Both the position numbers and the translations under genes were made by a program. DNA of 64,000 nt. Origin: Paraburkholderia caffeinitolerans. GTDB taxonomy: Bacteria; Pseudomonadota; Gammaproteobacteria; Burkholderiales; Burkholderiaceae. This document shows, piece after piece, positions 33,618 through 42,568 of this stretch. Position 1 is the stretch's first letter; the number at the start of each line of letters is the position of its first letter. Location of the stretch: the NCBI RefSeq assembly GCF_902859945.1, contig NZ_CADIKL010000007.1, positions 1 through 64,000 on the forward strand, written 5' to 3'. Below the pieces are notes generated by a model that saw nothing but the letters and a program-made list of their open reading frames with translations, was not told the DNA's origin and searched no databases.

Positions 33618-33773
33618 TTGAGCGGCATTTCTCTACTGCTTTTTTTTGTTCTCTTTCTGATCGCCTGCGCCCCGGCGTGGCCGTACAGCCGCACTTGGGG
33701 CTACGGGCCGTACGGCACCGTGGGCGCGGGTACGCTCATCATGTTGTGGCTTGTGTTGAGCGGGCGGGTCTAG
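33618..33773 (+). CDS. Small DUF3309 membrane protein with TTG start
   Basis: The 51-residue protein, too short for routine ORF calling, matches the DUF3309 pattern: one hydrophobic helix at the N-terminus (ISLLLFFVLFLIACAP), then AWPYSRTWGYGPYGTVGAG and a second helix TLIMLWLVLSGRV. GGAGG lies 5 bases before the TTG. These tiny two-helix proteins are frequent in Burkholderiaceae and often stress-linked. No ATG or GTG alternative fits the family length. A strong bidirectional terminator follows. Confidence 0.8.
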   Translation: MSGISLLLFFVLFLIACAPAWPYSRTWGYGPYGTVGAGTLIMLWLVLSGRV

Positions 33774-33804
33774 ACACACATCGCCATATTTCCTGTGCAA
33801 AGAA

Positions 33805-33842
33805 AAAGAGGCCGGCGCGGAATGATCCGCGCCGGCCTCTTT
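33805..33842. terminator. Strong bidirectional terminator
   Basis: AAAGAGGCCGGCGCGGA and TCCGCGCCGGCCTCTTT form a perfect 17-bp stem with an ATGA loop between the DUF3309 gene and the convergent BASS transporter gene. Confidence 0.9.
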
Positions 33843-33891
33843 GGTTTGGGCACCGTTATTTTGGGGCGGCCCCCATTCGCGGCTTGCCGCC

Positions 33892-34929
33892 TTACTGCCT
33901 TCCCCCCGCCACAGCGCTGCGTGCCGCGCGCGACTCGTCGCCGGCTTCGGCGTGCTCGGCGCTTATGTCGCGGGCGCCCCAGCGCTGTGCAAGCGCCGCG
34001 CACACCATCAGCTGGAGCTGATGGAACAGCATGAGCGGCAGCACCACCGCGCCAACGGCGTTCGAGGCGAAGATCACCTTGGCCATCGGCACGCCGGCCG
34101 CGAGGCTCTTCTTCGAGCCGCAGAAGATGATCGTGATCTGGTCGGCGCGCGAGAAGCCGAGCTTCTTGCTCGTGAACATGGTGGCGCCGAGCGCGAGCGC
34201 GAGCAGCACCGCGCTGATCAAGACCAGGCCGCCGAGCGCGGCAATCGACGTGTGGTGCCAGAGCCCTTGGTTGATCGCCTCGGAGAACGCGCCGTAGACC
34301 ACCAGCAGGATCGAGCCCTGATCGACGAACTTGAGCACGCTGCGGTTGCGCTCGATCCAGCGGCCGATCACGGGCCGCAGCAGTTGCCCCGCGACGAACG
34401 GCACGAGCAGTTGCAGCACGATGTTCCAGACCGTATGCCAGGCCGAGGTGCCGCCCGCGGCCTGGTTCGTCACGACGAGGCTTACGAGCGCGGGCGTGAC
34501 GAAGATGCCGATCAAGCTCGACGCCGACGCGCTGCACACGGCGGCGGGCACGTTGCCGCGCGCGATCGAGGTGAACGCGATGGACGACTGCACGGTCGAG
34601 GGCAGCGTGCACAGGAACAGCACGCCCATATAAAGCGCGGGCGTGACGAGCGGCGAGAGCACCGGCTTGAGCGCGAGCCCGAGCAGCGGGAAGAAGATGA
34701 ACGTGCTAGTCAGCACGACGATGTGCAAGCGCCAGTGCGTGGCGCCCGCCACGATGGCCTCGCGCGAGAGCTTGGCGCCGTGCAGGAAGAACAGCAGCCC
34801 GACCGCGACGTTGGTGAGCCAGTTGAAGGGCTTGGTGGCCACGCCGTGCACGGGCAGCAGGCTGGCGAGAATCACCGTGCCGATCAGGCACAGCGTGAAG
34901 TTATCAGGCAGGAATTTCGGACGAGCCAT
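33892..34929 (-). CDS. Bile acid:sodium symporter family (BASS, SBF-like) transporter
   Basis: The 345-residue protein has about 10 helices and the SBF-like pattern (DUF4137 group, YfeH-like): AVGLLFFLHGAKLSREAI (about 36-53), CTLPSTVQSSIAFTSIARGN (about 105-124), ADQITIIFCGSKKSLAAGVPM (about 257-277). It is an inner-membrane secondary transporter whose substrate is unknown. It stands alone with a strong terminator at its end. The C-terminal ~30 residues are charged and low complexity. Confidence 0.87.
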   Translation of the reverse strand: MARPKFLPDNFTLCLIGTVILASLLPVHGVATKPFNWLTNVAVGLLFFLHGAKLSREAIVAGATHWRLHIVVLTSTFIFFPLLGLALKPVLSPLVTPALYMGVLFLCTLPSTVQSSIAFTSIARGNVPAAVCSASASSLIGIFVTPALVSLVVTNQAAGGTSAWHTVWNIVLQLLVPFVAGQLLRPVIGRWIERNRSVLKFVDQGSILLVVYGAFSEAINQGLWHHTSIAALGGLVLISAVLLALALGATMFTSKKLGFSRADQITIIFCGSKKSLAAGVPMAKVIFASNAVGAVVLPLMLFHQLQLMVCAALAQRWGARDISAEHAEAGDESRAARSAVAGGRQ

Positions 34930-35476
34930 CGATCAGTCTCAAGTGCGCACCACGGCGCACTTTCATTGGATCGGGGCGCCACGGGAGGAATCAGGGCCTC
35001 TATTGTCGACCTGGCGTGATTGAAAAAGCAAATTCATTTGACGAATCGATTGATGATTGTTTTGCATTAAATGCTGGATTTCAGAAGACGTTGCCGTGGT
35101 GTGGTCGACACGAGACAAGGGGGGGAACGGGCATCTCCGCAATTCATTCGTCATGCAAAAGACCTTGTGCGGAGCGCGCCGCAACCGGCACGCGTCCTTT
35201 ACCGGCAAAGTCCCGCCGGCAGGGCCTCCGGCGGCTTTGGCGAGGCTCCGGGCAAGCATGAAACAAACCCGTGCGTAGTGTCCCCAAAGACCAAAAAATC
35301 GTGCAGTAACATGGTGTTACAACCCTTCCGAGGGCATAACACTTTTTGGCTCGACACCCTTTCAGGTCGCCCATAAATTACCGTCAAGGAAGAGTCAAAA
35401 ACCGTTGCGGCAGCAATTGTTGCGTGACACATGCGCTTCCCGGAACGGCCCGCCATGGCCCGAATGGCGATAAGCC
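34930..35476. other. 547-base intergenic region with a palindrome at 35306-35320
   Basis: No gene is supported here. The 5' third is AT-rich and holds the transporter promoter. GTAACATGGTGTTAC (35306-35320) is an inverted repeat with 6-base arms and a 3-base spacer, typical of a dimeric regulator site. AATAATGC-like and CATAACAC elements follow. Further right are GC-rich stretches. Confidence 0.4.
35306..35320. promoter_or_regulatory. GTAACA-N3-TGTTAC palindrome, possible operator
   Basis: The palindrome is seen; the function is inferred. It lies 156 bases upstream of the secreted protein gene at 35477, in a region without coding capacity. Confidence 0.3.
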
Positions 35477-36070
35477 ATGCTGAACGTCGGGCAGGTGATC
35501 GACACAATGTGTGCAGGGTTGTCAAAGATTGGACAGTGGGTCTTGGGGGCCGGATTAGCGGCCCTTATTGCGTTCGTCCATGTCCAGCCTGCATTTGCCG
35601 GTCACGGCGGCGACTTTCATGGCGGCGGCTTTCAGTCCGCGCCCATGATGCGTGAAGCTTCGCGTCCGGCCATGCCGATGCAATGGGGTGGCCAGCGTGG
35701 CGGCGCCATGCGCCGCGGCAGCGACGGCTTCGGTGGTGCGCCCGGCGGGCACTACGGCGGCGGGCCGATGCGCGTGGCCGACCAGGGCGGCTGGCGCGGG
35801 CGTCAGAGCGGCCACCAGCAGGAGCGCAGCCGTGGCGGCTTCAACAGCAATCCCTATGGCAATGGCTTCGGCGGCTATCACGGCCCGATTCAGCCCGTGA
35901 GCGCGGAAGCGCGTCAGGTTCCCCGTCCGCCGGCCGATTCACCGGTGCGCGCCGGCTCCATTCGCGAAGACGTCGCGCGCTACAACGAAGAGCGCAGCAC
36001 GTTCCGCCCATTCCAGCGTGGCGGCGGCGAGGTGCCGCGTCCGCCGATGCCGGCGCCCTATCGTAACTAG
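35477..36070 (+). CDS. Secreted glycine-rich hypothetical protein
   Basis: The 197-residue precursor has an N-terminal hydrophobic segment (VLGAGLAALIAFVHVQPAFA) and cleavage near AFA-GHGG. The mature part is low complexity and very rich in Gly, Arg, Gln and Pro (GGHYGGGPMR, GRQSGHQQERSRGG, YGNGFGGYHGP). Such proteins are often cell-envelope or stress-related, but no domain is assigned. A start at 35507 (MCAGLSK) is an alternative. The codon bias is host-like. Confidence 0.6.
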   Translation: MLNVGQVIDTMCAGLSKIGQWVLGAGLAALIAFVHVQPAFAGHGGDFHGGGFQSAPMMREASRPAMPMQWGGQRGGAMRRGSDGFGGAPGGHYGGGPMRVADQGGWRGRQSGHQQERSRGGFNSNPYGNGFGGYHGPIQPVSAEARQVPRPPADSPVRAGSIREDVARYNEERSTFRPFQRGGGEVPRPPMPAPYRN

Positions 36071-36634
36071 GTCGGCACCAGCGCTTTTTCCGCAGTTCTT
36101 CAGGCATCTCCTGCCGCTCCCAATCGGCGCTTTTCGCGCCCGCTCCCCCCGGCGCCAGCCAAATCAGACCCCGAATTAGCCCAACCGACCGTCCGGACGG
36201 CGAGCCCGGCCGATATTGCTCGCCTCTTCGAGTCCTAAAACTGACGCGTGGATACCACACTTTGTGGGAAATTTCTCGTCAGACCAGGCCCTTTCGTCAT
36301 CAAATCTCGGCTTCGTGAATAGGGAGCTCGAGTGGCGGGGCCGCAGGGCAGCAAAAAACGGGCCGAAGTCCAATCCACGCGGGTGACCGGCCTGGCGCCG
36401 GTCGTGCCGAGACCCGGCAAAGCGGCTGCGGGAACCGGTCGAGTCGGGGTTTGCCGACAGCAAACTATCCGGATCGATATACCGGCGATAACAATCGATA
36501 TTTTTGTCCATCAATCTGGTCCGCAAAGATGGTCTCGCCCAGAACGGCGACGCCAGCGAACGGCGAGACAAGAAACGGTTTGCTCGGGCGCCAAAGCCGC
36601 CAATCACCTTTTTGACAAAGAGACAGGAGAACCC
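36071..36634. other. 564-base region upstream of the second porin, no gene seen
   Basis: The region contains an AT-rich stretch at about 36470-36510 with two ATCGATAT copies (GGATCGATATACC and CAATCGATATTTTTG) that may include the porin promoter. AGACAGGAGA before ATG 36635 is the RBS. The rest appears to be non-coding. Confidence 0.4.
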
Positions 36635-37732
36635 ATGAAAAAAGCCGTCAGCCGCGCGCTGCGCACGCCTCTCAAGGCGGGTGTCATTGCCGCCTTGCTC
36701 GCCGCCGCATCGTCGTCGGCATTTGCGCAGTCGAGCGTCTCGCTCTATGGCCAGGTCGACGAGTGGGTCGGGGCCACGCGCTTCCCGGGCGGCAACACGG
36801 CCGTGAACGTCGGCGGCGGCGGCATGTCGACGTCCTACTGGGGCTTGAAGGGCGCTGAGGATCTGGGCGGCGGCTACAAGGCTGTCTTCAAGATGGAAAG
36901 CTTCTTCCGCGCGCAGAACGGTCAGTTCGGCCGCTTCCAGGGCGACACCTTCTTCGCACGTAACGCGTATGTCGGCATCGAATCGCCGTTCGGTACGGTG
37001 GTTGCGGGTCGCGTGACGACGCCGCTGTTCATCTCGACGATTCTGTTCAACCCGTTCGTCGATTCGTACACGTTCTCGCCGATGATCTACCACACGTATC
37101 TCGGGCTCTCGACGTTCCCGACTTACACGACCGATCAAGGCGCGGTGGGCGATTCGGGCTGGAACAACTCGATCCAGTACTCGACGCCGAACTTCAACGG
37201 CCTGTCGGGCACGGCCGTGTACTCGCTCGGCAACCAGGCTGGCGAAAACGGCAAGAAGAAGTGGAGCGTCCAGGGCCTGTACTTCAATGGCCCGTTCGCA
37301 GCCACGGCGGTCTGGCAGTACGTGAACTTCAACAACACGCCGGGCGACATCGGCAGCATCGTGAGCGGCGATACGGTCATCCAGGGCCTGCGCAGCCAGA
37401 GCATCGGCCAGGTGGGCCTGTCGTACGACCTGAAGTACGTGAAATTCTTCGGCCAGTACATGTACACGAACAACAACAGCGACCTCAACAGCTGGCACGT
37501 GAATACGGCGCAGGGCGGCGTGACGGTGCCGGTTGGCCCGGGCACGGTGATGGCCTCGTACGCGTACTCGCGCGACAGCGGCGGCCTGAACCAGACGCGC
37601 TCGACCGCGGCTGTCGGCTACGACTACCCGCTCTCGAAGCGCACCGACGTCTACGCGGCCTATATGTACGACCACTTCGACAACATGTCGTCGGGTCAGA
37701 CCTACGGTGTGGGCCTGCGCGCCAAGTTCTAA
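36635..37732 (+). CDS. Gram-negative outer-membrane porin (second, Porin_4 type)
   Basis: The 365-residue precursor has signal MKKAVSRALRTPLKAGVIAALL...SAFA, then QSSVSLYGQVDEWVGATRF, the porin opening strand, and ends in YGVGLRAKF with C-terminal Phe. Length and strands match trimeric Burkholderia porins. The loop composition differs strongly from the porin at 13211, so permeability probably differs. A clean terminator lies at 37763. Confidence 0.92.
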   Translation: MKKAVSRALRTPLKAGVIAALLAAASSSAFAQSSVSLYGQVDEWVGATRFPGGNTAVNVGGGGMSTSYWGLKGAEDLGGGYKAVFKMESFFRAQNGQFGRFQGDTFFARNAYVGIESPFGTVVAGRVTTPLFISTILFNPFVDSYTFSPMIYHTYLGLSTFPTYTTDQGAVGDSGWNNSIQYSTPNFNGLSGTAVYSLGNQAGENGKKKWSVQGLYFNGPFAATAVWQYVNFNNTPGDIGSIVSGDTVIQGLRSQSIGQVGLSYDLKYVKFFGQYMYTNNNSDLNSWHVNTAQGGVTVPVGPGTVMASYAYSRDSGGLNQTRSTAAVGYDYPLSKRTDVYAAYMYDHFDNMSSGQTYGVGLRAKF

Positions 37733-37762
37733 GCGCCGCCAAGCCTGAAGCACCTCAGCAAG

Positions 37763-37797
37763 AACCCCGCGCTGTCCGCAGCGCGGGGTTTTGTTTT
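37763..37797 (+). terminator. Intrinsic terminator after the second porin
   Basis: AACCCCGCGCTG and CAGCGCGGGGTT form a 12-bp stem with a TCCG loop, followed by TTGTTTTTG. Confidence 0.9.
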
Positions 37798-37904
37798 TGT
37801 GAAGCGCCGCGCAGGGCGCGTTTGACTGCCGTGAATCGACAAGGCGTGCACAATCTTGGGGACGGGTTCTCGATGAATTTGAATTTGGCGAAAAGGGCGG
37901 CGTG

Positions 37905-38870
37905 ATGGACACCCTTGTCAGCATGAAAGTGTTCCGGCACGTGGTGGAGGCGGGGAGCTTCGTGGCGGCGGCCGAGCGCATGGACATGTCCGCCGCCATG
38001 GCGAGCAAGCATGTGATGCATCTCGAGCAGCAGCTCGGCGCACGCCTTCTGAACCGCACGACGCGCCGCGTCGCCCCCACCGAGGCGGGCCGCGAATACT
38101 ACGAGCGCGTAGCTCTGGCGCTCACCGAGCTCGACGAAGCCGGCCAGGCCGTGGGCGCTGCGAGCGTGGTGCCGCAGGGGCGTCTGCGCGTGTCGTCGCT
38201 CACGGCGTTTGGCCTGCGCCACGTGATGGGCGCGGTGGCCGACTATGCGGCGGGCTTCCCGCTAGTCACCGTCGACATCACGCTTTCGGACCGCGTGGTC
38301 GAATTGATCGACGAAGGCTTCGACGTGGCGATTCGCGCGGCGCCTTCGGGGCTGAAGGCGTCGTCGCTGATCGCGCGGCCGCTCGCGACCGCGCATATCG
38401 TGCTGTGCGCCGCGCCCGAGTATCTACGCCGCTACGGCGTGCCGAAGAGCGTCGCCGACCTCGCGCAGCACAAGTTCGTGCATTACGCGGGCGCTTCCGC
38501 AGCGGAGCTCGCACCGTTCGCGGAGGGCGGCGCGCGGCAGGTGCGGCCCAAGCCCGGCGGCAATCTGATCGTCAATCATTTGGAGGCGCTGCGCGTGGTG
38601 CTGCTGCAGGGCGGCGGGCTCTCGATGCTCGGCACCGAGGTGATCGGCGACGACATCGCGCAAGGCCGCCTCGTGCCGCTGCTCGTCGATGCGCTGCCGC
38701 CGCGCGAGTTGCCCATCTATGCCGTCTACGCGAGCCGTCGCCATCTTTCGGCGAAAGTGCGCTCGTTCGTGGATTTCCTCGCGGAGCGCTTTGGCGAGCG
38801 CCCGCTATGGCCCGGCGTCGAGGAGATTTGCGAGGCAGCGGCGCGCGCGGCTGCGAACGGCAAGGCGTAA
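37905..38870 (+). CDS. LysR-family transcriptional regulator
   Basis: The 321-residue protein has an N-terminal winged HTH (KVFRHVVEAGSFVAAAERMD, residues 8-27; LLNRTTRRVAPTEAG follows, about 48-62) and a C-terminal effector-binding domain (LRVSSLTAFGLRHVMG near 90, GFDVAIRA near 140). ATG 37905 is preferred over the GTG just before it. It belongs to the group of LysR regulators often called DsdC/AaeR-like without a known ligand. No partner gene is obvious: the next gene is convergent. Confidence 0.88.
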   Translation: MDTLVSMKVFRHVVEAGSFVAAAERMDMSAAMASKHVMHLEQQLGARLLNRTTRRVAPTEAGREYYERVALALTELDEAGQAVGAASVVPQGRLRVSSLTAFGLRHVMGAVADYAAGFPLVTVDITLSDRVVELIDEGFDVAIRAAPSGLKASSLIARPLATAHIVLCAAPEYLRRYGVPKSVADLAQHKFVHYAGASAAELAPFAEGGARQVRPKPGGNLIVNHLEALRVVLLQGGGLSMLGTEVIGDDIAQGRLVPLLVDALPPRELPIYAVYASRRHLSAKVRSFVDFLAERFGERPLWPGVEEICEAAARAAANGKA

Positions 38871-38936
38871 GCAGGAGGCGCGCCCCCGACGCTGCCGCCG
38901 CGGTAGCCGCGTTGACGAAGGAATCAGCCGGCCGCG

Positions 38937-39896
38937 TCAGCGCGCGAGCCCGAGCCGCGCGCGGGTCTCGTCGTACTCGCTCTTGAGGCGCGCGACCAGT
39001 TCGGCGACCGAGGGCACGTCGTCCATGAGCCCCACGCCCTGGCCCGCGCCCCAGATGTCCTTCCAGGCCTTGGTCTTGTCGCCGCCGAAATTCATCTTCG
39101 ATTTATCCGATTCGGGCAGCGCGTCCGGGTCGAGCCCCGCGTTGAGGATGCTCTCGCGGATGTAATTGCCGTGCACGCCCGTGAACAGGTTCGTGTAGAC
39201 GATGTCGGCGGCCTTGGCTTCGAGGATCGCGTGCTTGTACCCGTCCACGGCATGCGCCTCGCGCGTGGCGATGAAGCGCGTGCCCATGTACGCGAGGTCG
39301 GCGCCCATGGCCTGGGCGGCGAGGATCGAGCCGCCATTGGCGATCGCGCCCGAGAGCACGATGGGGCCGTCGAACATGCGCCGCACTTCGCCCACGAGCG
39401 CGAACGGCGAGGTCGTGCCCGCGTGCCCGCCGGCGCCCGCCGCAACCAGAATGAGGCCGTCCACGCCCGCTTCGAGCGCCTTGCCGGCATGACGCAGATT
39501 GATGACGTCGTGCAGCACGACACCGCCGTAGCTGTGCACGGCGTCGAGCAGCTCCTTGGGCGGCGCGCGCAGGCTCGTGATGAAGATCGGCACCTGGTGC
39601 TCCACGCATACGCGCACGTCGTGCTCGAGCCGCGTATTCGACTGGTGCACGATCTGGTTCACGGCGATCGGGCCGATCACGGCGTCCGGGTTCGCCGCCT
39701 TGTGCGCGGCGAGCTGCGCCTGGATCTGCGTGATCCATTCGTCCAACAGTTCGGCGGGGCGCGCATTGAGCGCCGGAAACGAGCCGACGATGCCCGCCTT
39801 GCACTGCGCGAGCACGAGCTCGGGGTAGCTCACGATGAACATCGGCGAGCCGACGACAGGCAACGCGAGGTTCTGCAAGAGGGCGGGCAATGCCAT
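38937..39896 (-). CDS. Nitronate monooxygenase (2-nitropropane dioxygenase) family
   Basis: The 319-residue FMN TIM-barrel protein has LPVVGSPMFIVS (near 12-23), GVVLHDVINLRHAGKALEAG (near 134-153), DGLILVAAGAGGHAG (near 155-169) and IVLSGAIANGGSILAAQAMG (near 194-213), matching NMO enzymes that oxidise alkyl nitronates such as propionate-3-nitronate. It is divergent from a fluoroacetate-type dehalogenase, with 196 bases between. Both could be detoxifying enzymes of unusual acids. Confidence 0.87.
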   Translation of the reverse strand: MALPALLQNLALPVVGSPMFIVSYPELVLAQCKAGIVGSFPALNARPAELLDEWITQIQAQLAAHKAANPDAVIGPIAVNQIVHQSNTRLEHDVRVCVEHQVPIFITSLRAPPKELLDAVHSYGGVVLHDVINLRHAGKALEAGVDGLILVAAGAGGHAGTTSPFALVGEVRRMFDGPIVLSGAIANGGSILAAQAMGADLAYMGTRFIATREAHAVDGYKHAILEAKAADIVYTNLFTGVHGNYIRESILNAGLDPDALPESDKSKMNFGGDKTKAWKDIWGAGQGVGLMDDVPSVAELVARLKSEYDETRARLGLAR

Positions 39897-40092
39897 GGCG
39901 GGGTCTCCTTGCGGGCTGCAGGGCAGGTCCGGGCCGGACTCTGGGCGCGCGGGTTATCGCTTATGGTGCGCCGTTCGGGCGAGTCGAGGGAGTGTTCGGT
40001 TTCTAGCTTTTCGTGCCCGAATTTGCGATGACGCATTGCGCACCCCTCCTACAATACCCTTCAGACCAACAAATAGACGATGGGGACGCGAC

Positions 40093-40992
40093 ATGCCGTT
40101 CGACGGATACATGCCTTTCACCGTTCGCACCGCGGATGGCGTTGAGATTCACGGACTCCGTGGCGGCGAGGGGCCGCCGCTGCTGCTCCTGCACGGTCAT
40201 CCGCAGACGCACATGATCTGGCATCGCTGCGCGGCGGATCTCGCGCAGCACTTCACGGTGATCGCCACCGACCTGCGCGGCTACGGCGCGTCGTCCAAGC
40301 CCGCGAGTGACCCGAGCCACGCGGCCTACTCGAAACGCGCGATGGCCGCCGATCAGGTCGAGGTCATGCGCCACTTCGGCTTCGAGCGCTTTCTCGTGTG
40401 TGCGCACGATCGCGGCGCGCGCGTCGCGCATCGCATGGCGCTCGACCACGCCGACGCCGTCGAGCGGCTGATGCTGCTCGATATCGCGCCCACGCTCGCC
40501 ATGTACGAGCAGACCAACCGCGAGTTCGCCACGCTCTATTTCCACTGGTTCTTCCTGATCCAGCCCGAGCCGCTGCCCGAGGATCTGATCGGCGCGAATC
40601 CCGACGCGTATATCGAGCGCGTGATGGGCAGCCGCCACGCGGGCCTCGCGCCGTTCGCGCCCAAGGCGCTCGGCGCGTACCGCGCGGCGCTGCGCCAGCC
40701 TGGCGCCGTGCACGCGATGTGCGAGGACTACCGCGCTTCCGCGACCATCGACCTGGACCACGACCGCGCTGATATCGAGCGCGGCCACAAAGTGGCGTGC
40801 CCGCTGCGGGTGCTGTGGGGCGAGCACGGCGTGGTCGGGCGCTGCTTCGACCCGCTCGCGGAGTGGCGCAAGGTGGCGCGCGACGTGAGCGGCCGCGCGT
40901 TGCCGTGCGGCCACTACATTCCCGAGGAAGCGCACGAGGCGCTGGTCGGCGAAATCCTTTCGTTCTTCGAGGCGACCGAGCGCCAGGACTGA
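40093..40992 (+). CDS. Fluoroacetate-dehalogenase-type alpha/beta hydrolase
   Basis: The 299-residue protein follows haloacetate dehalogenases closely. The nucleophile D106 lies in AHDRGAR (with R107 and R110, the carboxylate clamp), D130 in LLDIAP, H151-W152 in YFHWFF and Y213 in EDYRAS form the halide pocket, and H274 in CGHYIPEEAH is the base. These are the residues that hold fluoride in fluoroacetate dehalogenases (family knowledge; residue roles mapped by eye). It should hydrolyse fluoro- or chloroacetate to glycolate. The ATG at 40093 is chosen over an upstream frame. The role in this strain is not proven. Confidence 0.83.
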   Translation: MPFDGYMPFTVRTADGVEIHGLRGGEGPPLLLLHGHPQTHMIWHRCAADLAQHFTVIATDLRGYGASSKPASDPSHAAYSKRAMAADQVEVMRHFGFERFLVCAHDRGARVAHRMALDHADAVERLMLLDIAPTLAMYEQTNREFATLYFHWFFLIQPEPLPEDLIGANPDAYIERVMGSRHAGLAPFAPKALGAYRAALRQPGAVHAMCEDYRASATIDLDHDRADIERGHKVACPLRVLWGEHGVVGRCFDPLAEWRKVARDVSGRALPCGHYIPEEAHEALVGEILSFFEATERQD

Positions 40993-41001
40993 TGGCCGTG
41001 C

Positions 41002-41472
41002 TTAGCCGAGCGGCGGCAGGCGGCGCGCCACGGGCGTGGACTTGACGATGGCGGTGCTGGTTTCCGCGCGCTCGGTGACCTTGCCCAGGATTTCGTCGAG
41101 CTGGTCGATCGAATGCAGATAGAGCCGGGCGATGAAGCAGTCGTCGCCAGTGACCTTGTCGCATTCGATGAATTCGGGAATGCGGCGGATCACTTCTTCG
41201 ACCAGATGCAACTGCCCCGGCAGCGGCTTCACGCGCACGATGGCCTGCAGCGTGTAGCCGAGCGCGCGCGGGTCGATGCGCACCGTGTAGCCGCCGATCA
41301 CGCCTTGGGCTTCGAGCCTGCGCAAGCGCTCCGACGTGCTCGGCGCGGAGAGTCCGATCTGGCGAGCCAGGTCGCTCACGCTCGCGCGTCCATCTTCGGC
41401 GAGCGCGGCGAGCAGCGCGCGGTCGATCTCGTCGAGCGCGATGGGTGTAGGCGCGGCGGGGCGTTTGTTCAT
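41002..41472 (-). CDS. Lrp/AsnC-family regulator
   Basis: The 156-residue protein has an N-terminal HTH (LDEIDRALLAALAEDGRASV, then LARQIGLSAPSTSERLRRLE, about 13-53) and a C-terminal RAM-type ligand domain (AIVRVKPLPGQLHLVEEVI, ECDKVTGDDCFIARLYL). It binds small amino acids and controls transport or catabolism. It is divergent from the EamA exporter gene with 133 bases between, which suggests the exporter as a target, a very frequent Lrp/EamA pairing. The nearer stop of the dehalogenase is 9 bases away, convergent. Confidence 0.9.
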   Translation of the reverse strand: MNKRPAAPTPIALDEIDRALLAALAEDGRASVSDLARQIGLSAPSTSERLRRLEAQGVIGGYTVRIDPRALGYTLQAIVRVKPLPGQLHLVEEVIRRIPEFIECDKVTGDDCFIARLYLHSIDQLDEILGKVTERAETSTAIVKSTPVARRLPPLG

Positions 41473-41605
41473 GATTTCACCTGCGTGTTCGCTAGTCAGC
41501 CTTCGATTCGAAGGCAATTCGATATCTCAACCTTAGTTTAGCCATGTATTCCGCGCTTCGCGCTGAGTAAACTTCCAGACAGTTACTCACGTGGAGCGCT
41601 CAGTC

Positions 41606-42505
41606 ATGTCTTCCCCAGAAGTTCGCCGCGGCGCAGCCGAGATGGTCACCGCGATGCTGATGTCCGGCACCATCGGCTGGCTCGTCGTCGATTCGCAGCA
41701 GGCGCCGATCAACGTGGCGTTCATGCGCTGCGTGCTGGGCGGCGCGACGCTCGCGCTTGCTTGCGCGGCGCTCGGCCTGCTGCGGCGCAGGCTGCCGTGG
41801 CGCACGCTCGCGCTTGCCATGGCGGGGGGCGCGGCCATCGTCGCCAATTGGGTGCTGCTGTTCGCCGCCTATTCACGCGCGTCCATTTCGATGGCCACCG
41901 CCGTCTACAACACGCAGCCGTTCATGCTGGTCGGCCTCGGTGCGCTTGTGCTGGGCGAGCGCGTGAGCGCGTCGACCGTCGCGTGGCTCGCGCTCGCCTT
42001 CGTTGGGCTCGTGGGCGTGGTCGAAGTGCAGCCGGCCGTGCTCGCAGTGCCGGGCGAGTACCTGCAGGGCGTGGCGTGCGCGGCCGGCGCTGCGTTGCTC
42101 TACGCGATCTCGTCGATCATCACGCGCCATCTCAAGGGCACGCCGCCGCATCTGATCGCGCTCGTGCAATTGGGCTTCGGCGTGCTCGTGCTCGCGCCGT
42201 TCATCCGCTACGACACGCTGCCCGCCACGCCCGTGCACTGGGCGCAGATCGCCACGCTCGGCATCGTGCACACGGGCGTGATGTACGTGCTGCTCTACGG
42301 CGCGATCCAGAAGCTGCCTACCGCGATGACCGGCGCGCTCTCGTTCATCTACCCCGTGGTGGCGATCTTCGTCGACTGGTTCGCGTTCGGCCAGCGCCTC
42401 GCGTGGATCCAGGTCGCGGGTGCGGCGCTCATCCTGCTCGCGGCGGCGGGTGTAAACCTCGGCTGGCGGATCGTGCCGCAGCGGCGCAACGCTTCTTCCG
42501 CTTGA
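41606..42505 (+). CDS. EamA/DMT-superfamily transporter (probable amino-acid exporter)
   Basis: The 299-residue protein has two EamA repeats of about 5 helices each: AEMVTAMLMSGTIGWLVV near 12-29, AIVANWVLLFAAYSRASISM near 77-96, then GAALLYAISSIITRHLKG near 160, TGVMYVLLYGAIQKLP and LSFIYPVVAIFVDWFAFG near 245. The substrate is unknown. It is divergent from the Lrp regulator. The start at 41606 is chosen where MSSPEVRRG precedes the first helix. Confidence 0.87.
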   Translation: MSSPEVRRGAAEMVTAMLMSGTIGWLVVDSQQAPINVAFMRCVLGGATLALACAALGLLRRRLPWRTLALAMAGGAAIVANWVLLFAAYSRASISMATAVYNTQPFMLVGLGALVLGERVSASTVAWLALAFVGLVGVVEVQPAVLAVPGEYLQGVACAAGAALLYAISSIITRHLKGTPPHLIALVQLGFGVLVLAPFIRYDTLPATPVHWAQIATLGIVHTGVMYVLLYGAIQKLPTAMTGALSFIYPVVAIFVDWFAFGQRLAWIQVAGAALILLAAAGVNLGWRIVPQRRNASSA

Positions 42506-42568
42506 GGTGACGAGCGCGGCGTCGCCCGCGCGCTGGCCGCATAATGTCGCGGTTTCCCGACCACGACG

